Below are positions 11,464 through 23,774 of a DNA stretch of 64,000 bases, in pieces (position 1 is the first letter of the stretch; each line of letters starts with the position of its first letter). This DNA comes from Epiperipatus broadwayi. Lineage: Eukaryota > Onychophora > Udeonychophora > Euonychophora > Peripatidae. Where the stretch lies: assembly GCA_028023455.1 (NCBI GenBank), contig JAQFVV010000063.1:6186794-6250793 (forward strand). The letters are read 5' to 3'. Made by a program: the position numbers and the translations under genes. Below the pieces are notes generated by a model. The model saw nothing but the letters and a program-made list of their open reading frames with translations. It was not told the DNA's origin and made no database searches.

Positions 11464-11983
11464 CCATCATTGTGCAAACAAAGAAATTGTGATATTCAAA
11501 CTCTTTTACAATTATTTGTTAAGGGTAGCTACCCACATATTCGAGCAAGTACTTTTATATTATTTTCACTATGGTGTACAAGATGCTCCTTCATATACAA
11601 CAATAATCCAAGAAGACATCCAAACACATTCTGGAACAAAATGGAACAGCTCCGCTTAAGGGATGAAAAAATTGTATCCCAAAAGATGTACACAACCACT
11701 TGGTCTATATTACAACAGCTCTCAAAATTATAGATAAAAAAAAAAAAGACTAATAAAAAACAGAACTAAGAGCCTTACAAGTGTGCAAAACTAAGTGGAT
11801 GTGTATATTTTGAAGAAAAAAATGTAAACTCAAATTTGTAAACCACATGCATATCCTTTGTCTTTGTTGCCCCCCAATTACAATTTTCAACTTATTTATA
11901 CTAACTTCAATTCATCTGTATGTGGTAAAATAGTTATAAATGTAACCTTTTTTTTTGTTATATTCAATAAAGTCCTTTTGAAA
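11464..11983 (+). mobile_element. 3' end of a second LINE of the same family (5'-truncated)
   Basis: The open frame 11,470-11,733 includes PHIRASTFILFSLWCTRCSF, then NNNPRRHPNTF and TTTWSILQQL. These match KIRATIFVLYAL-GTRCSF, NNTRRHPSTF and AATWSLLK of copy 1. After the stop, both copies share a C-run, a GTAAAAT block and a terminal ATAAAGT-C-TTTTGAAA before the triplet tail. Only the last ~90 codons and the 3' UTR are present. This copy keeps Trp codons where copy 1 has a stop, so it is an independent insertion and not a late duplication of copy 1. Confidence 0.8.
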
Positions 11984-13460
<1,477 letters not shown>

Positions 13461-13464
13461 AACT

Positions 13465-13713
13465 TATGATCATGGCTAGTACATGTGGGTGTGCAGGTTG
13501 TGCAAGGCAAAAGGTGTATCATCATGGGGCACCAAGACTGCAAATAATTAATAAAATTTATATGTAAATAAAAATGTTTACACTTTCAATTCATTTCATC
13601 ATTAAACATATATTTATAGTGTAAATATTTTGTTTATTTGAATATAAGAGGAATACTTGTTTACTTAAACTTATTTGTGACAATTATCCAGGCTTTGAAT
13701 TTCTAGGCACAAG

Positions 13714-13759
<46 letters not shown>

Positions 13760-13769
13760 GTTTATATAT

Positions 13770-13801
<32 letters not shown>

Positions 13802-14570
13802 TATCATTATGTTAAAGCAATCAAACTGATGCCATTTTGTCATGATAATTAATAAAACTTATATGTAAATGTTTACATTTCTGAATCACTTTATTCTTAG
13901 AAATAAGAAAAATATTCATTTATTTAAAATTATTGTGACAATTGTTCAAGTCTTGAAATATATTTCATATATACTCTACCATCACACAAAACTGAACAGG
14001 CCAATGTCCTTTTGTCTCTATAATTAATAAAATTCATATATAAATGAAAATGTTGAAATTTTTCAATCATTTTTATTTAAATATCCTAATTTATATAAAA
14101 AATAACATATTAATAATTTATTTTAAAATAAAACTTATTTAAAAAATATTGCCTCATAATTATAGTATTTCTGCATATGATTTAATTATCTTTATCAATA
14201 ATATTTTGATGATGTTCACTTTAGAGTTTTGGTAAAGTGACCACCATTAAAATGTGAAGCCCCAGATCAATTTTGTTGCTGTGTTGTATTGAGTTTCTAA
14301 AATAATCTATTTTTTTCCTTTTTGTTATTATGCTATATTATCTTTTTATACATTTTACTAAATAGCTTTCCCTATTTTTAATAATAATATCCTTTTTATA
14401 GAAACTGTATTATCTTTTTACATATTTTACTAAGCAGCTTTTACTTTGATGTAGGAAAACATAATTTTAAAAAAGTTATTATTGCATATCAAGATATTTA
14501 ATTCTTAATAAATTTCATGGTAATATTATTTAATATAAATCCCTATATGATTGTGCTATTAACTGTCTAA
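13465..14570 (+). repeat. Dispersed ~1-kb repeat, copy 2
   Basis: The same family as 4,590-5,600 in the same orientation. It shows three sub-units starting ATAATTAATAAAA(T/C)TTATAT near 13,545, 13,845 and 14,022, GACAATTGTTCAAGTCTTGAAA, and TATGCTATATTATCTTTTTA near 14,331. A (CT)n(TA)n(CA)n block interrupts it at 13,713-13,801. It has no coding capacity, and its ends were not defined precisely. Confidence 0.75.
13713..13801. repeat. (CT)n(TA)n(CA)n compound microsatellite
   Basis: CT, TA and CA dinucleotide blocks in sequence. Confidence 0.95.
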
Positions 14571-14773
14571 AAATGGATCTAGTGGAATAAACAAAGTGGT
14601 TACCATTTATATTTATCCAACATAACTTATGATTAAACAAAATAGCATACAAGGCATTTTAATTGCTTTTAAAAATATATTGAATGTGCAACCTAAGTAT
14701 AAAATTTTAAAATTTCTTTCCATAAGTAAATAAATCCTGGATAAAGCCCTAATTGTTAAACTATATAATAAAG

Positions 14774-14775
<2 letters not shown>

Positions 14776-14868
<93 letters not shown>
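14776..14868. repeat. (TA)n microsatellite
   Basis: About 90 bases of TA with one phase slip, directly left of MITE copy A. Confidence 0.95.
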
Positions 14869-14871
<3 letters not shown>

Positions 14872-14885
14872 TATAATAGAACTTG

Positions 14886-15832
14886 TTAACCCTACATGGG
14901 TACAAACTTCAGTTGGATGAGTGAGTTAAAACTCTAAACTTGTGATTGGTCAATTACAGAATCAGCAGTAAATAAATATTGATCTGTTAATATTAAATTC
15001 ATCTTAGTTTTGTTTGTAAAAAGTATATTAATAATTTGTCCAATTACAAAAGTGAACAAAAGTTTTTTCAAAAATAAATTTCTATTAATAATTATAAAAA
15101 TATTTGATAGTGGAAAACCTAAAAAGAAAGTTTGTAATAAATTAGAAAATGATGTGGATGTCATTTATTTATTTATTAATTTATGTTCATGTAAAAGTAA
15201 AGAATGTTTTACTAAAATCTTACTATTTTTTTCTAAAATAATTATATTTTCAGCATAATTTATCAAATACATCATAATATGTATAAAAAACACCAACAAA
15301 ATACTCTAAAACATTCATTTTTTAAATCAAATGAAGAGCTTGGGGTGATAAAAATTATTGACAGTTGTCAAAATTGTTGTTAGTGCTGATTTCTTTTTCA
15401 ATTTACATTTGTATAAAAGTAAAGAATTTTTTACTAAAATCTTACTATTTTCTAAAATAATTATATTTTCAGCATATTTTATCAGAACAATTTATAATTT
15501 GTAAAAAATGTTCTAAAACTTTCATTTTCATTTTCAAAAGCAAAACAAAGAAGTTGGAGTGGTGAAAATTATTGACAAACAATCTTTTTTGTTCCAAAGG
15601 GGAACCAACCAATCAGCATCTAGGAAAGCCAATCTTCTCCCATTGTTGTAGCTTCTTACATCAATATTCATGATTTTACTTGTAAAATGATTCTAGAAAG
15701 GGCAGCTATCTTACAGTACTTTTTAAGCTTTAAAATGAGCCTAAATACACTATGGTAATGTAAAAACTGCCAGTTTGACAGCAAGTTAAAATCATGTTCA
15801 AGTTGATTTTCATCTTTCTTAAAAAGGGTTAA
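14886..15832 (-). mobile_element. TTAA-bounded piggyBac-like MITE, copy A
   Basis: A 947-bp non-coding element flanked by TTAA at 14,886-14,889 and 15,829-15,832. Read on the minus strand, the 5' end is TTAACCCTTTTTAAGAAAG and the 3' end complements to TTAACCCTACATGGG. TTAA targets with CCC-starting termini are the hallmark of piggyBac. Most of it aligns to copies C and D; for example the minus copy at 57,964-58,260 is nearly the reverse complement of 15,010-15,330. Internally, a ~330-bp segment is repeated in tandem. The two open frames near 14,934-15,258 are repeat sequence, not genes. Confidence 0.75.
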
Positions 15833-15946
15833 TAAGGATTAATATATATATAACTACAACCATTAAATGTCTGTATTTTTAAATCATATAATAATAATTC
15901 AAACAAATATATTTAACACATTATTCAAAATTAAATAATATATTCT

Positions 15947-15997
15947 TTACCAGAAGTACTTTCAATTGTTTCACTGACAATCTTTATCAACTGTTAA
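15947..15997 (-). ncRNA. Hammerhead-ribozyme-like motif downstream of PLE fragment
   Basis: On the minus strand, stem I pairs 15,991-15,997 with 15,947-15,953 (7 positions, one mismatch). The core TTGATAA (15,984-15,990) stands for CTGATGA. Stem II is GATTGT/ACAATT (6 pairs), then GAAA (15,960-15,963). A two-pair stem III, AG/CT around TA, leads to a cleavage-site U. Core C3 is U and G8 is A. These two positions pair in the active fold, so a U-A pair may replace C-G. It lies ~50 nt downstream of the stop of the PLE remnant at 16,047. Confidence 0.6.
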
Positions 15998-16046
15998 TAT
16001 AAACGTACAAAAAATAAAAACTTGCATTACCCATCATTCAATCTAT

Positions 16047-16160
16047 TCAAATTTCCCACAATTCTGTTGTCTTTATATTAGCTGATTGTTTATTCATTAA
16101 ACCACCTCTATTCCTAGATATCATCATTGCCTCTTTAATTTTACGTTTTTCACTACAAAA
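16047..16160 (-). pseudogene. Penelope-like GIY-YIG C-terminal fragment
   Basis: The minus-strand frame reads SEKRKIKEAMMISRNRGGLM and then NKQSANIKTTELWEI-stop (stop at 16,047-16,049). It parallels KKRKIKEAILIDKYKYNIIN and RQIANVAIHSLWKFV of the PLE remnant at 32,045-32,395. The RKIKEA motif followed by isoleucine and an Asn-containing end is the C-terminal part of the GIY-YIG nuclease in PLEs. The upstream coding is cut at about 16,155, where a different inverted-repeat arm begins. About 37 codons remain. Confidence 0.7.
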
Positions 16161-16226
16161 CCATAAAACAATACAAAACTAGATTAAATCCAAATATTTT
16201 ACCAAAATCCTTTCACAACCATGGTT
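16156..16226 (-). repeat. Inverted-repeat arm (partner at 17,237-17,304)
   Basis: Its reverse complement, containing GTGAAAGGATTTTGGTAAAA and ATGGTTTTG, matches 17,237-17,304 with only a few differences over ~68 bases. The arms bracket the second PLE fragment and MITE copy B. Confidence 0.85.
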
Positions 16227-16289
16227 TCATCTACTACAAATAGACCTTCTCAAGTGAAAATCAAACTATAAGAAATAACAAATATATAC

Positions 16290-16482
16290 AGACAATCAAA
16301 TTTCCCCATAACTCAGCTTTATATATTCATGAATTGAATACAGGTCATACAATATTATTTGACAATGCTTCAGTTATTTTTTATGAAAAGAATGAGTTAA
16401 AAAGAAGAATAAAGGAGACTTTGATGATAAATCTTCTTGATTCTGAGGCTATCAATCTTATGAAGACTTCTTTTGATATTAA
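16290..16482 (+). pseudogene. Second Penelope-like GIY-YIG fragment
   Basis: The plus-strand frame reads IKFPHNSALYIHELNTGHTI, then LFDNASVIFYEKNELKRRIK and ETLMINLLDSEAINLMKTSF. H-x5-GH-I, DNAxVI and RRIKETLMIN match the middle-to-end portion of PLE GIY-YIG nucleases (HxxxTGHxIxWDNAxII...RxIKEAxxI). The frame stays open to a stop at 16,496-16,498, but the last codons fall in MITE copy B, which begins at TTAA 16,479. It points away from the minus-strand fragment at 16,047, so the two are back to back. Sequence divergence suggests different PLE families or ages. Confidence 0.7.
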
Positions 16483-17250
16483 CCTTTTAACTGCCTGACT
16501 CATAAAAAAACAAGAAGATTTGACATCACTCTAAATCAGCTACTTTTTATCTCATGTATACATATTATATGTCATTCAAAAGAAAATCAAAAGTTCTGTA
16601 AGATGGTGCCCTCTTCAGGATTATTTTACAAGTAAAAAAATCAATAAAAATGACCATATATGTCAAACAAAACCAAAGCACCATCTCCTCACCACTTTTT
16701 CTTGAATTTTATTGGCTGTCCAACTTCTGTCAGAAAGGGAAATGGCTGCCAAAAAGTAAAAAGTTACGTTCATTTTGATTTTTATTACAAAAATGATAAA
16801 CGAATGTTTACAACATTTTAAACAATATTTGAATTGAATTACAAATTATTATTGATAAAATAATACTAAAAATCAAATTATTTTAGAAAAATAGTTAAGA
16901 TATTACCAAGAATTATTTATTTATTGCTACATATTTATCATAATTTAAAGTGAAAAAAAAATTATTACATCAGCAATCTTTTTGGTTGGTCAAATAGTGG
17001 TTACTTTTATTTCATTGCAATTGAATATTTTTTAAATTATAAATCAAATTTTATTTTTGAAAAGACTTTCGTTTACTTTCATAATCTGACAAATTAGTTA
17101 TATACTTTTTACAAACGAAACTAACGTATTTATATTATTAAAAGTGAATCTATTTTAACAATTGATTTTGTTAAAGTTGTGAGTTGGCCAATTAAAAGCT
17201 TTGATTTTTAACTCATTCAGCCAATTATATAATCATCATGGTTGTGAAAG
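16479..17250 (+). mobile_element. TTAA-type MITE, copy B (diverged)
   Basis: It starts TTAACCTTTTAACTGCCTGA, comparable to TTAACCCTTTCTTAGCCTGA of copy C. It continues with GTAAGATG-TG-CCTCTTCAGG, ATTATTTTACAAGTAAAAAA and, near the end, TTGGCCAATTAAAAGCTTTG, which align to copies C and D. The 3' terminus merges with the inverted-repeat arm at 17,237, so the end coordinate is approximate. It is non-coding. Confidence 0.6.
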
Positions 17251-17304
17251 GATTTTGGTAAAATTTTTGGATTTAATCTAGTATTGTATTGTTTTATGGT
17301 TTTG
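17237..17304 (+). repeat. Inverted-repeat arm (partner at 16,156-16,226)
   Basis: Starts CATGGTTGTGAAAGGATTTT and ends ATGGTTTTG. See the partner arm for the alignment. Confidence 0.85.
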
Positions 17305-17344
17305 CATTTTTATTTTTGCTAGTATAGTGTTAGGCAGGTATGGT

Positions 17345-17660
17345 TATATATATATTGTAACTGGACCACCCTACAACCTTTATCACCTCGGTTGTAACAA
17401 TTTCCTGATGAGCATGTTGCAGGAAGGGACTTTCGATTGGCACTCCTCAATGCTGATGTTAACCCCCCCTACAACAATATTTCCTGCTGATCAGAGGATG
17501 TAGCACCATAGATGCTGGAAGCATCTAGACATTTTTATATTTGTTTTTCCAAATGGTGCCAATAGAGTTCCATCTCACTACAACCTGACTTACTTAGGTC
17601 TAGTTATGCCAGACATAGCTCAGGAGGCATGAGATTCTCGTGAACAAGTGCATAGGATGA
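17345..17660. other. Moderate-complexity segment of unknown origin
   Basis: Distinctly less AT-rich than its surroundings. It starts at a (TA)nTTGTAAC boundary and contains ACCACCCTACAACC, a C7 run near 17,462 and AGCACCATAGATGCTGG. No reading frame is recognisable. It may be a diverged repeat of unknown family. Confidence 0.4.
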
Positions 17661-17689
17661 TGAGTGATGCAATAACAAAAAAATAGAAT

Positions 17690-18170
17690 TGAACAACTGG
17701 ATAACTAAAATTAATTTTAAGTAATAATAATTTTATTTAATAACAGGTTTAAATAAATATCCAACAAACAAAGTATTTCATTGACAGTCCATTGTGTTCC
17801 TTCACCCTACTTTCAATAACATTTTATATGACTTAAAGAATGTAGTTTGTTGAGAGTATAATAAAGTTCTTCTTTCAATTGTTCTTTACAGTTTACATCT
17901 TTAATCATTTAGTTAATCCACAGAGAGGAGTGTGATATATTAAGACAACAGAGAGAATAATAAAGACAACTGATAGCATTTAATTCAGAGTTCCACTTAA
18001 TTCCACAAATATTTATTTACAGTCCATTGTGCATCTTGGTATGTATCCAATAATAAGGCAATATGAATTAAAGAATGCAAGTTCTTTAATAATTTACGTT
18101 TTATGTCTAATTCAGAGTTCCAGTTAACTTTAAGTTAGTTAAAGCATAATACATATATTTTTATTCATGG
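17690..18170. repeat. Degenerate tandem repeat, ~230-bp unit
   Basis: ACAGTCCATTGTG occurs at about 17,784 and 18,020. TAATTCAGAGTTCCA(C/G)TTAA occurs at about 17,980 and 18,110. Each is accompanied by AAAGAATG(T/C)A. It is non-coding. Confidence 0.6.
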
Positions 18171-21100
18171 TTATTCAAATCCAGGTTTGAATCCAAGTTC
18201 TAGGCACATCCTAGGTTCATTGGTTTGGTATTCTTATTTCTCAATTCATATGTATATAACTTGTTTGTTGGTTCACATATAATGTTACTTCTGTAGTTTT
18301 ATTTGTTTTTATCAATTATAATTATATATAATATTATATTGTGTATATATATCGTATCTGTTATTTAGTTTTTATCAAAGTATCTTCTTATTAATTTGTT
18401 TTTTTATTTTTAGTTTTGTTTTTATTTTTATAATATAGGTATAAAATTGGATTGTTAGTATGTTCATATTTATCCTTCATAGAGTTGTTTATTTTTTATT
18501 AAATTTAGTTTAATATTCTTTCCAAATTCTGTTTTATATTTTTTTCTATATTCCATCGTCACTTCTTTCCTTCATTTTCTCGTATGCTGGTTCCTCCTCG
18601 TGTTCTTTTATCCTTTTCATTATTCCCTATATTTTCTCCTATTCTTTAATATCATTTATTCAGCCTTTTGACTTTTTATTTTACTCCTTCTATTTTTTTA
18701 AAAAAATTTAATAAATTACAATTCTTTTAAACCTCTATCCCTACTTCCAGCTTCTATTTATATTTTCCTCCTGTTATTTGCCCTATTTTTATTGTTGTCC
18801 ACTTTTAAGCTTAGTGTCTTTTTTCAGTTGGATATTTTGTAGGACAGTAATGAACTAGGATTAATCATGTTTTCCAATTATTAAGCTGCCTCAGCTATTA
18901 TCCACTTTATTCTAAAATTGTTCAAATTAAAATTATCTTTTTAATAATCGTTTATTTACATATTAAACTATAAAATTAATGATTTTATTTTACTATAAAC
19001 TTTTGTTATTTTTTATTGGCAATCATGCTGTCTTTTTATGGGGGGGGTCTGATTATATATACATTGGAAGTATATGTTCAATATATATAATACTGTAGTA
19101 TAAATGTTTATTATTGCAGAATAACTTTGTTAATAAAAAAAATAAAGTTAGTCTAGGTTAAAATAGTTTAAAAAGTAGAAGGTGTTAATAGTTAAAAATT
19201 TCACTTGTTATTTAAATGACTAGTTGGTTGTTTTAAATATAAGTTATACCAATAAATATATGAAAAATATAGATATATATATATATAAATATAGTTTTAA
19301 TAGTAGATTAAAAATATAATGTAAATATTATTGGGATAATTTAGTTTTTTGGTGAGTATTTTGTTGTGTCTCAGTAAAAAGAAAACGGTATTTTAAATAA
19401 GTTGGGAAATTATAGTAGTAGGTGTTCTTCTAACATAAAAATTTAGGTATTTAAAAATATCTTATTTGCGTACCTATCTTTAAATTGTTCTCCAAATATA
19501 TAAAATTGAAATAATAATCAAATACTAAATAATTGTTTAAGTAGTATTTAGTGTTCAAAATTTAAACAGTTTTTAGTATGTTCATCTATAGAATAAAAGT
19601 CAGTATCTATCATTATGTAATTCAGTTTACTTGGAAAATATACATAAGTGGGTAAAATCTATTTTTATATGGGCTTATGTGGTCTGACACTAAGATTATT
19701 AGTGGGTTTTGTAGTTAGACAGAATCCTATCTAATTATCTATATATGTAAGTAAGTAAAGTAACTATTATTAATAAAGTGAGTTAACCTAACTTACTATT
19801 CTTTTCTTCTAACTAAAAATAGTTTTTATGTTAAATCAATAACTATAAAATAAAGTACAAATAGCAGTAGGTTATTTTGTAGATGAAGAATAGTATTTGT
19901 AAACGTTCGCCGTATTCTATAAGTAATTGTTTAGTATTTATATTAGGTTTTAACAAGCCGTACTATGGTTAGCGTCTTTATTTAGTCTTTATGCTTTGGT
20001 TAGCATTAAAAATTCAATTCTTTCTTTTTAGAAAAAAAATAACTAAATAGGTAAAGGTTAAGCTCTAGTAGAGAAACCAGTTCCAGTAAATTATTTATAA
20101 AGGCATTAAATATTAAAGCGTTAGATAAGTAATTATGTGTTTTTATTGGCAATATATAAATAATGTATTACTTTAATAAAAATAAAATAAAAAATAGACA
20201 AAAGTATAAAAAATAAAGTAAATATAAGAAAAAATTTTATTTTTTTATTTGGTTCTTATTCTTATATCATGTTAGTATTTAAAGAGGGCTTTGTGTCTTT
20301 TACTGTTTTTTTTGTATTTGTTTTTTATATGGTGGTTGCCTCTATGTCAGATACAGTAAAATTATATAAATTTAGGGTTAGCGTATCCCAGTTTTTAAGC
20401 ACATCTCGTAGTGTTTTTTGTCTTTTCATTTTTGATAGTTGTATATTTTCTGTTTATATTCAATAACATAATAAAATATCTATATAGGCTTCTAACATAT
20501 ATTTCATGTTAGGTGCTAAATAGTAATATGTACTATTATTTAAAGTTTAAAGAGTCCCAGCAAATATTTGGTTTGATAAAGTCGGTTATTCCTATATTTG
20601 AAGTATAATTAAAATAGTTGTGTTTATAATGATATTTTAAATAGAAATAAATAAATTCTATGTAGTTTTAAAAAAAAGTAATAAACTTAATATATAAAAA
20701 ATAAATTCAGGCATTATGTTTTGGTGTAATTAAATTTGAGGAAATCTCGAAAGATATGATAGGTATCTAATTTTGTATATTAAAAAAAAATGTAAAGTTG
20801 TGTTTATATAAACCATATAGTATATATAGTCTTTATAAAATTTAAAATAAGAGAAATATATAAAAAAAAAACAGTTTTTATTAGTTTTAATATAAAAGTT
20901 TATAAAAATGTATATCGTAAATAAAATCATAGACATCAACTCCGTTTTTTCCTATAACATTTTGGTATTCCATCTCATTCCTCCCATTATCCCTGTTTAC
21001 CTTACCTCTTCTAGAATTCCTTCAATCAACCTGTCCATGATTCTTTGATCCCCCTACACCTCTGATCAGGTCATTGAGGGCCCAAATTGACAGCAATGCA

Positions 21101-21299
21101 ATGAAACAGATAATACTAACATGATATTGTTCAATATTCCCAAGTTAAAAACACAATCCATACTCCAATATATAGAACATACTCAATCAAAAAAAAAATA
21201 TCTCTATAATTCAAAATATCAAATAATTAAAAAAAAAGAAAGTGAAATAAAAAAAAAAAAAAAGTCAATTATGCTCAATCAAATATACTGCACTATATA
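18171..21299. other. Long gene-free stretch; pyrimidine-rich block at 18.5-18.8 kb
   Basis: 18,480-18,800 is strongly C+T rich (TTCCTTCATTTTCTC, TTCCTCCTCGTG). A G8 run lies near 19,040. 19.1-20.7 kb shows mild G-over-C skew with many TAGG/GTAG motifs. 20,940-21,110 is less AT-rich. The short open frames at 20,269-20,466 and 20,730-20,939 have filler composition. I found no domain, TIR or repeat copy elsewhere in the window. Confidence 0.5.
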
Positions 21300-21960
21300 G
21301 AATAGCAATAAAGATAAAATAAATATTTAAAAAAATAAAAACAAAAATAGTTTTATAGTAGGTTGTAAAACAGAAATTTGAGCAAATAAATTATTGCACA
21401 TCAAAATGAAAGGGGTTCATCCACTATGAAAAAATAAAAATAATATACTTTTAAAATAAATCTACATAAAAATATTCCAATTTTTAGTGTGTATATTAAT
21501 GCATAAACCAAAACAAAAAATAGGCTTAAGCTAAAATAATCTAATATTATAATTAACCAAAAAAAAAAAAAAATTAAATGCACATAAAAAGATTCCAATT
21601 TATTGCATGTAAATTAATGCATTTTACTATTAAAATAAATATAAGAATGGACCCAAAACAAATTGAATAAACTAAAAAAAAATTGCTCAGCTAAACTAAT
21701 TGAATATTATAATTCAATATAGCAATATTCCATATAAAAAAATTTCAATTTATTGTATATAAATTACCTTTAATGTTAAAATAGGTGTCCATGTTGAATA
21801 AAATAAAAATGAAAAACATTGAATAAGCTAAACAATAAATGTTCTTAAGTTCAAATAATCTAATATTATAATTACAAAAAATTAAAATAAACCATATTAT
21901 GAAAATACATTGATTATTGAAGCAAATAGATCATTTTTATTCTAATATACCAGTTAAACT
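21300..21960. repeat. Degenerate tandem repeat, ~120-155-bp unit, A-rich
   Basis: Recurring blocks are TCCAATTTATTG(C/T)ATGTAA, AAATTGAATAA(A/G)CTAAA and AATCTAATATTATAATTA. They appear about four times from 21,470 onward with slippage in the A-runs between them. It is non-coding. Confidence 0.65.
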
Positions 21961-22281
21961 TTATTTTGGTGCAGTAAAGCATTTTAATTTTAAATATGGG
22001 CAAAACAGACTGGGGTTAGTGTAAAAATGGCGCCAAAAAATTGCATAAACTAAAGCATATTCATTTTACAATTAATAAAAATAATAAATCTGATTTTATT
22101 TTTTAAACAAATAATGAGTAATGTTGTATGCCTTCTTTTTCACATATAGTTAAAAAAAAAAATAAAAAAAAAAAAATGCTATTAGTATTTACATTTGTCC
22201 TCATGATGTGGTAAATGGATTAAATCAGAAGGTCATACTTTATCACATGATACTGTAAGTTCTTATGGGCTATTAAATTTA

Positions 22282-22283
<2 letters not shown>

Positions 22284-22366
<83 letters not shown>
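22284..22366. repeat. (TA)n microsatellite
   Basis: About 80 bases of pure TA repeat ending ATATATGTATC. Confidence 0.97.
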
Positions 22367-22370
<4 letters not shown>

Positions 22371-23049
22371 CTATTACCACAAATTACTTTTTAAATAATT
22401 GAACATTTAAAAAACTCTCTCAACTTTAAAAGTTTTAGTTATGCTTTCTGTGAATAAATCATCTTAATAAATATATCATCTCGATAAAATCTCTTAATAT
22501 TTGAGAGCATAATTTGGTAATATATTTATTCCAAGATAAGTGAATTTTTTAAAGTTTAAAACTGTTGTGTTTGGTATTTTTAAAATATGTGTTTCAGTCT
22601 TCATTTGTTGACAAAAAAGTACTTTGATGATAAATATAAAAAAGTATATAGGTTTAAATTTCAATAGCTTGAAAGAATCATTGTATTGGATCAATGTGAA
22701 CCCCACTCCTTTGATCTAATTTTCATTCAGATCAAATATGAATACTATAGATTTTTTTCATCTTTAGTTTTTTGTAAATATGTGAAAAAGAACCTACCAT
22801 CATTGTTCTGGTATGAGAAAGCCAATTTATTATTTTTTATTAATTGTAAAGTTAATATGCTTTACTTTGTGAATTTTTCTTTTGCTCTAGTTTTAATTAA
22901 CCAGCATATGTGCTTGTTCTGTTTCATATTTTAAAATTAAAATGCGTTATTGTACCAGAATAAAGTTGAAATCTTTTATATAAATTATTTGCTGTTCAAT
23001 AATCAGTTATTCTTTGGTAATGTGGATTCATTGTTGTTGTTGTTGTTTT
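22367..23049. other. No recognisable feature
   Basis: AT-rich with short overlapping open frames on both strands (22,494-22,706 and 22,686-22,934). Neither contains a motif I recognise, and their residue use reflects base composition. Confidence 0.55.
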
Positions 23050-23720
23050 TTTTTGATTAATTATAACATTTGATTATTTTAGCTTAACAACATTTCCTGT
23101 TTTAGCAATGCAATTTTTTCTCTCCATTCTTAATTTATCAAATGTTACATATATATATATTTTCATATGTCATAGCATCGTGGAAACCAAGTCTGTAACA
23201 AACTACTTGCTTGCAAGATAGATGCGATGACCTCTCGGATAACAATACTTGACTACAGTATATTTCGATAGTAAATTGTGTTAATTTACACACAATAAAT
23301 TAAAATCTTTTTTATTTGGATTTATTGGCTTTTTAATTAATTATAGTATTATATTATTTTAGCTTAAGCACATTTCTTGTTTCAGCTTATTCTATGTTTC
23401 TTTCTTTGCATTTTGTTTAATTAGGTAATGATTCGATAAATTAAAGTAAAACAATTATTTTATAAAATAATTGATATCTAAAAAGATTGTTTTATTTTTG
23501 TTAATTATAATATTAGATTATTTTAGCTTAAACAGATTTCTTCTTGTTTTAGTTATGCAACTTTTCTTTCAGCTGCCGTCCTTATACTTGATAAAGCAAA
23601 TGGTTACTACTATATTTTAAAAGCAACAGAAATTAATTTACACACAATAAATTGGAATCTCTTTATCTGGATTTATTAGTTTGTTATAATATTAAATTAT
23701 TTTATATTAGATTAATTTAA
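23050..23720. repeat. Degenerate tandem repeat, ~200-bp unit, interrupted by a SINE
   Basis: TTATTTTAGCTTAA(A/C/G)CA and TTTC(C/T)TG TTT(T/C)AGC recur at about 23,076, 23,355 and 23,517. CAATAAATT(A/G)(A/G)AATCT and GGATTTATT recur at about 23,290 and 23,645. A tRNA-derived SINE (23,161-23,257) sits in the first unit. Confidence 0.65.
23161..23257 (-). mobile_element. Short tRNA-derived SINE (older copy)
   Basis: Read on the minus strand, it runs from TAGTCAAGTATTG through an A-box-like CCGAGAGGTCATCGC and a TTGCAAG anticodon-loop-like segment to ACTTGGTTTCCACGATGC and ATGACATATGA. It has the same head and tail as the SINE at 57,786-57,892, but its B box (CTTGGTTTCC) is more decayed. Length is about 97 bases, i.e. 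little more than a tRNA. Confidence 0.6.
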
Positions 23721-23749
23721 AGGTAAAATATTTTACTATTAATAACTGA

Positions 23750-23762
23750 TTGGGGGGGGGGC
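23750..23762. repeat. G9 homopolymer
   Basis: A nine-G run in AT-rich DNA just before the next tandem array. Confidence 0.9.
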
Positions 23763-23774
23763 ACACGATGACTC

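Noticed and set aside
11208-11477. Tyr/Cys-rich minus frame
   Set aside because: Runs through the LINE triplet tail and 3' UTR on the antisense strand.
14934-15258. Open frames of 76 and 82 codons as a small gene pair
   Set aside because: They recur in mirrored form at 57,964-58,260 as part of the TTAA MITE family.
17404-17435. CTGATGAGCATGTTGCAGGAAGG as a hammerhead
   Set aside because: Stem II is possible (GCA/TGC), but GAAA is absent and stem I does not pair.
19100-20720. Mitochondrial-insert (numt) origin because of G skew
   Set aside because: No recognisable mitochondrial protein or rRNA motif in any frame I read.
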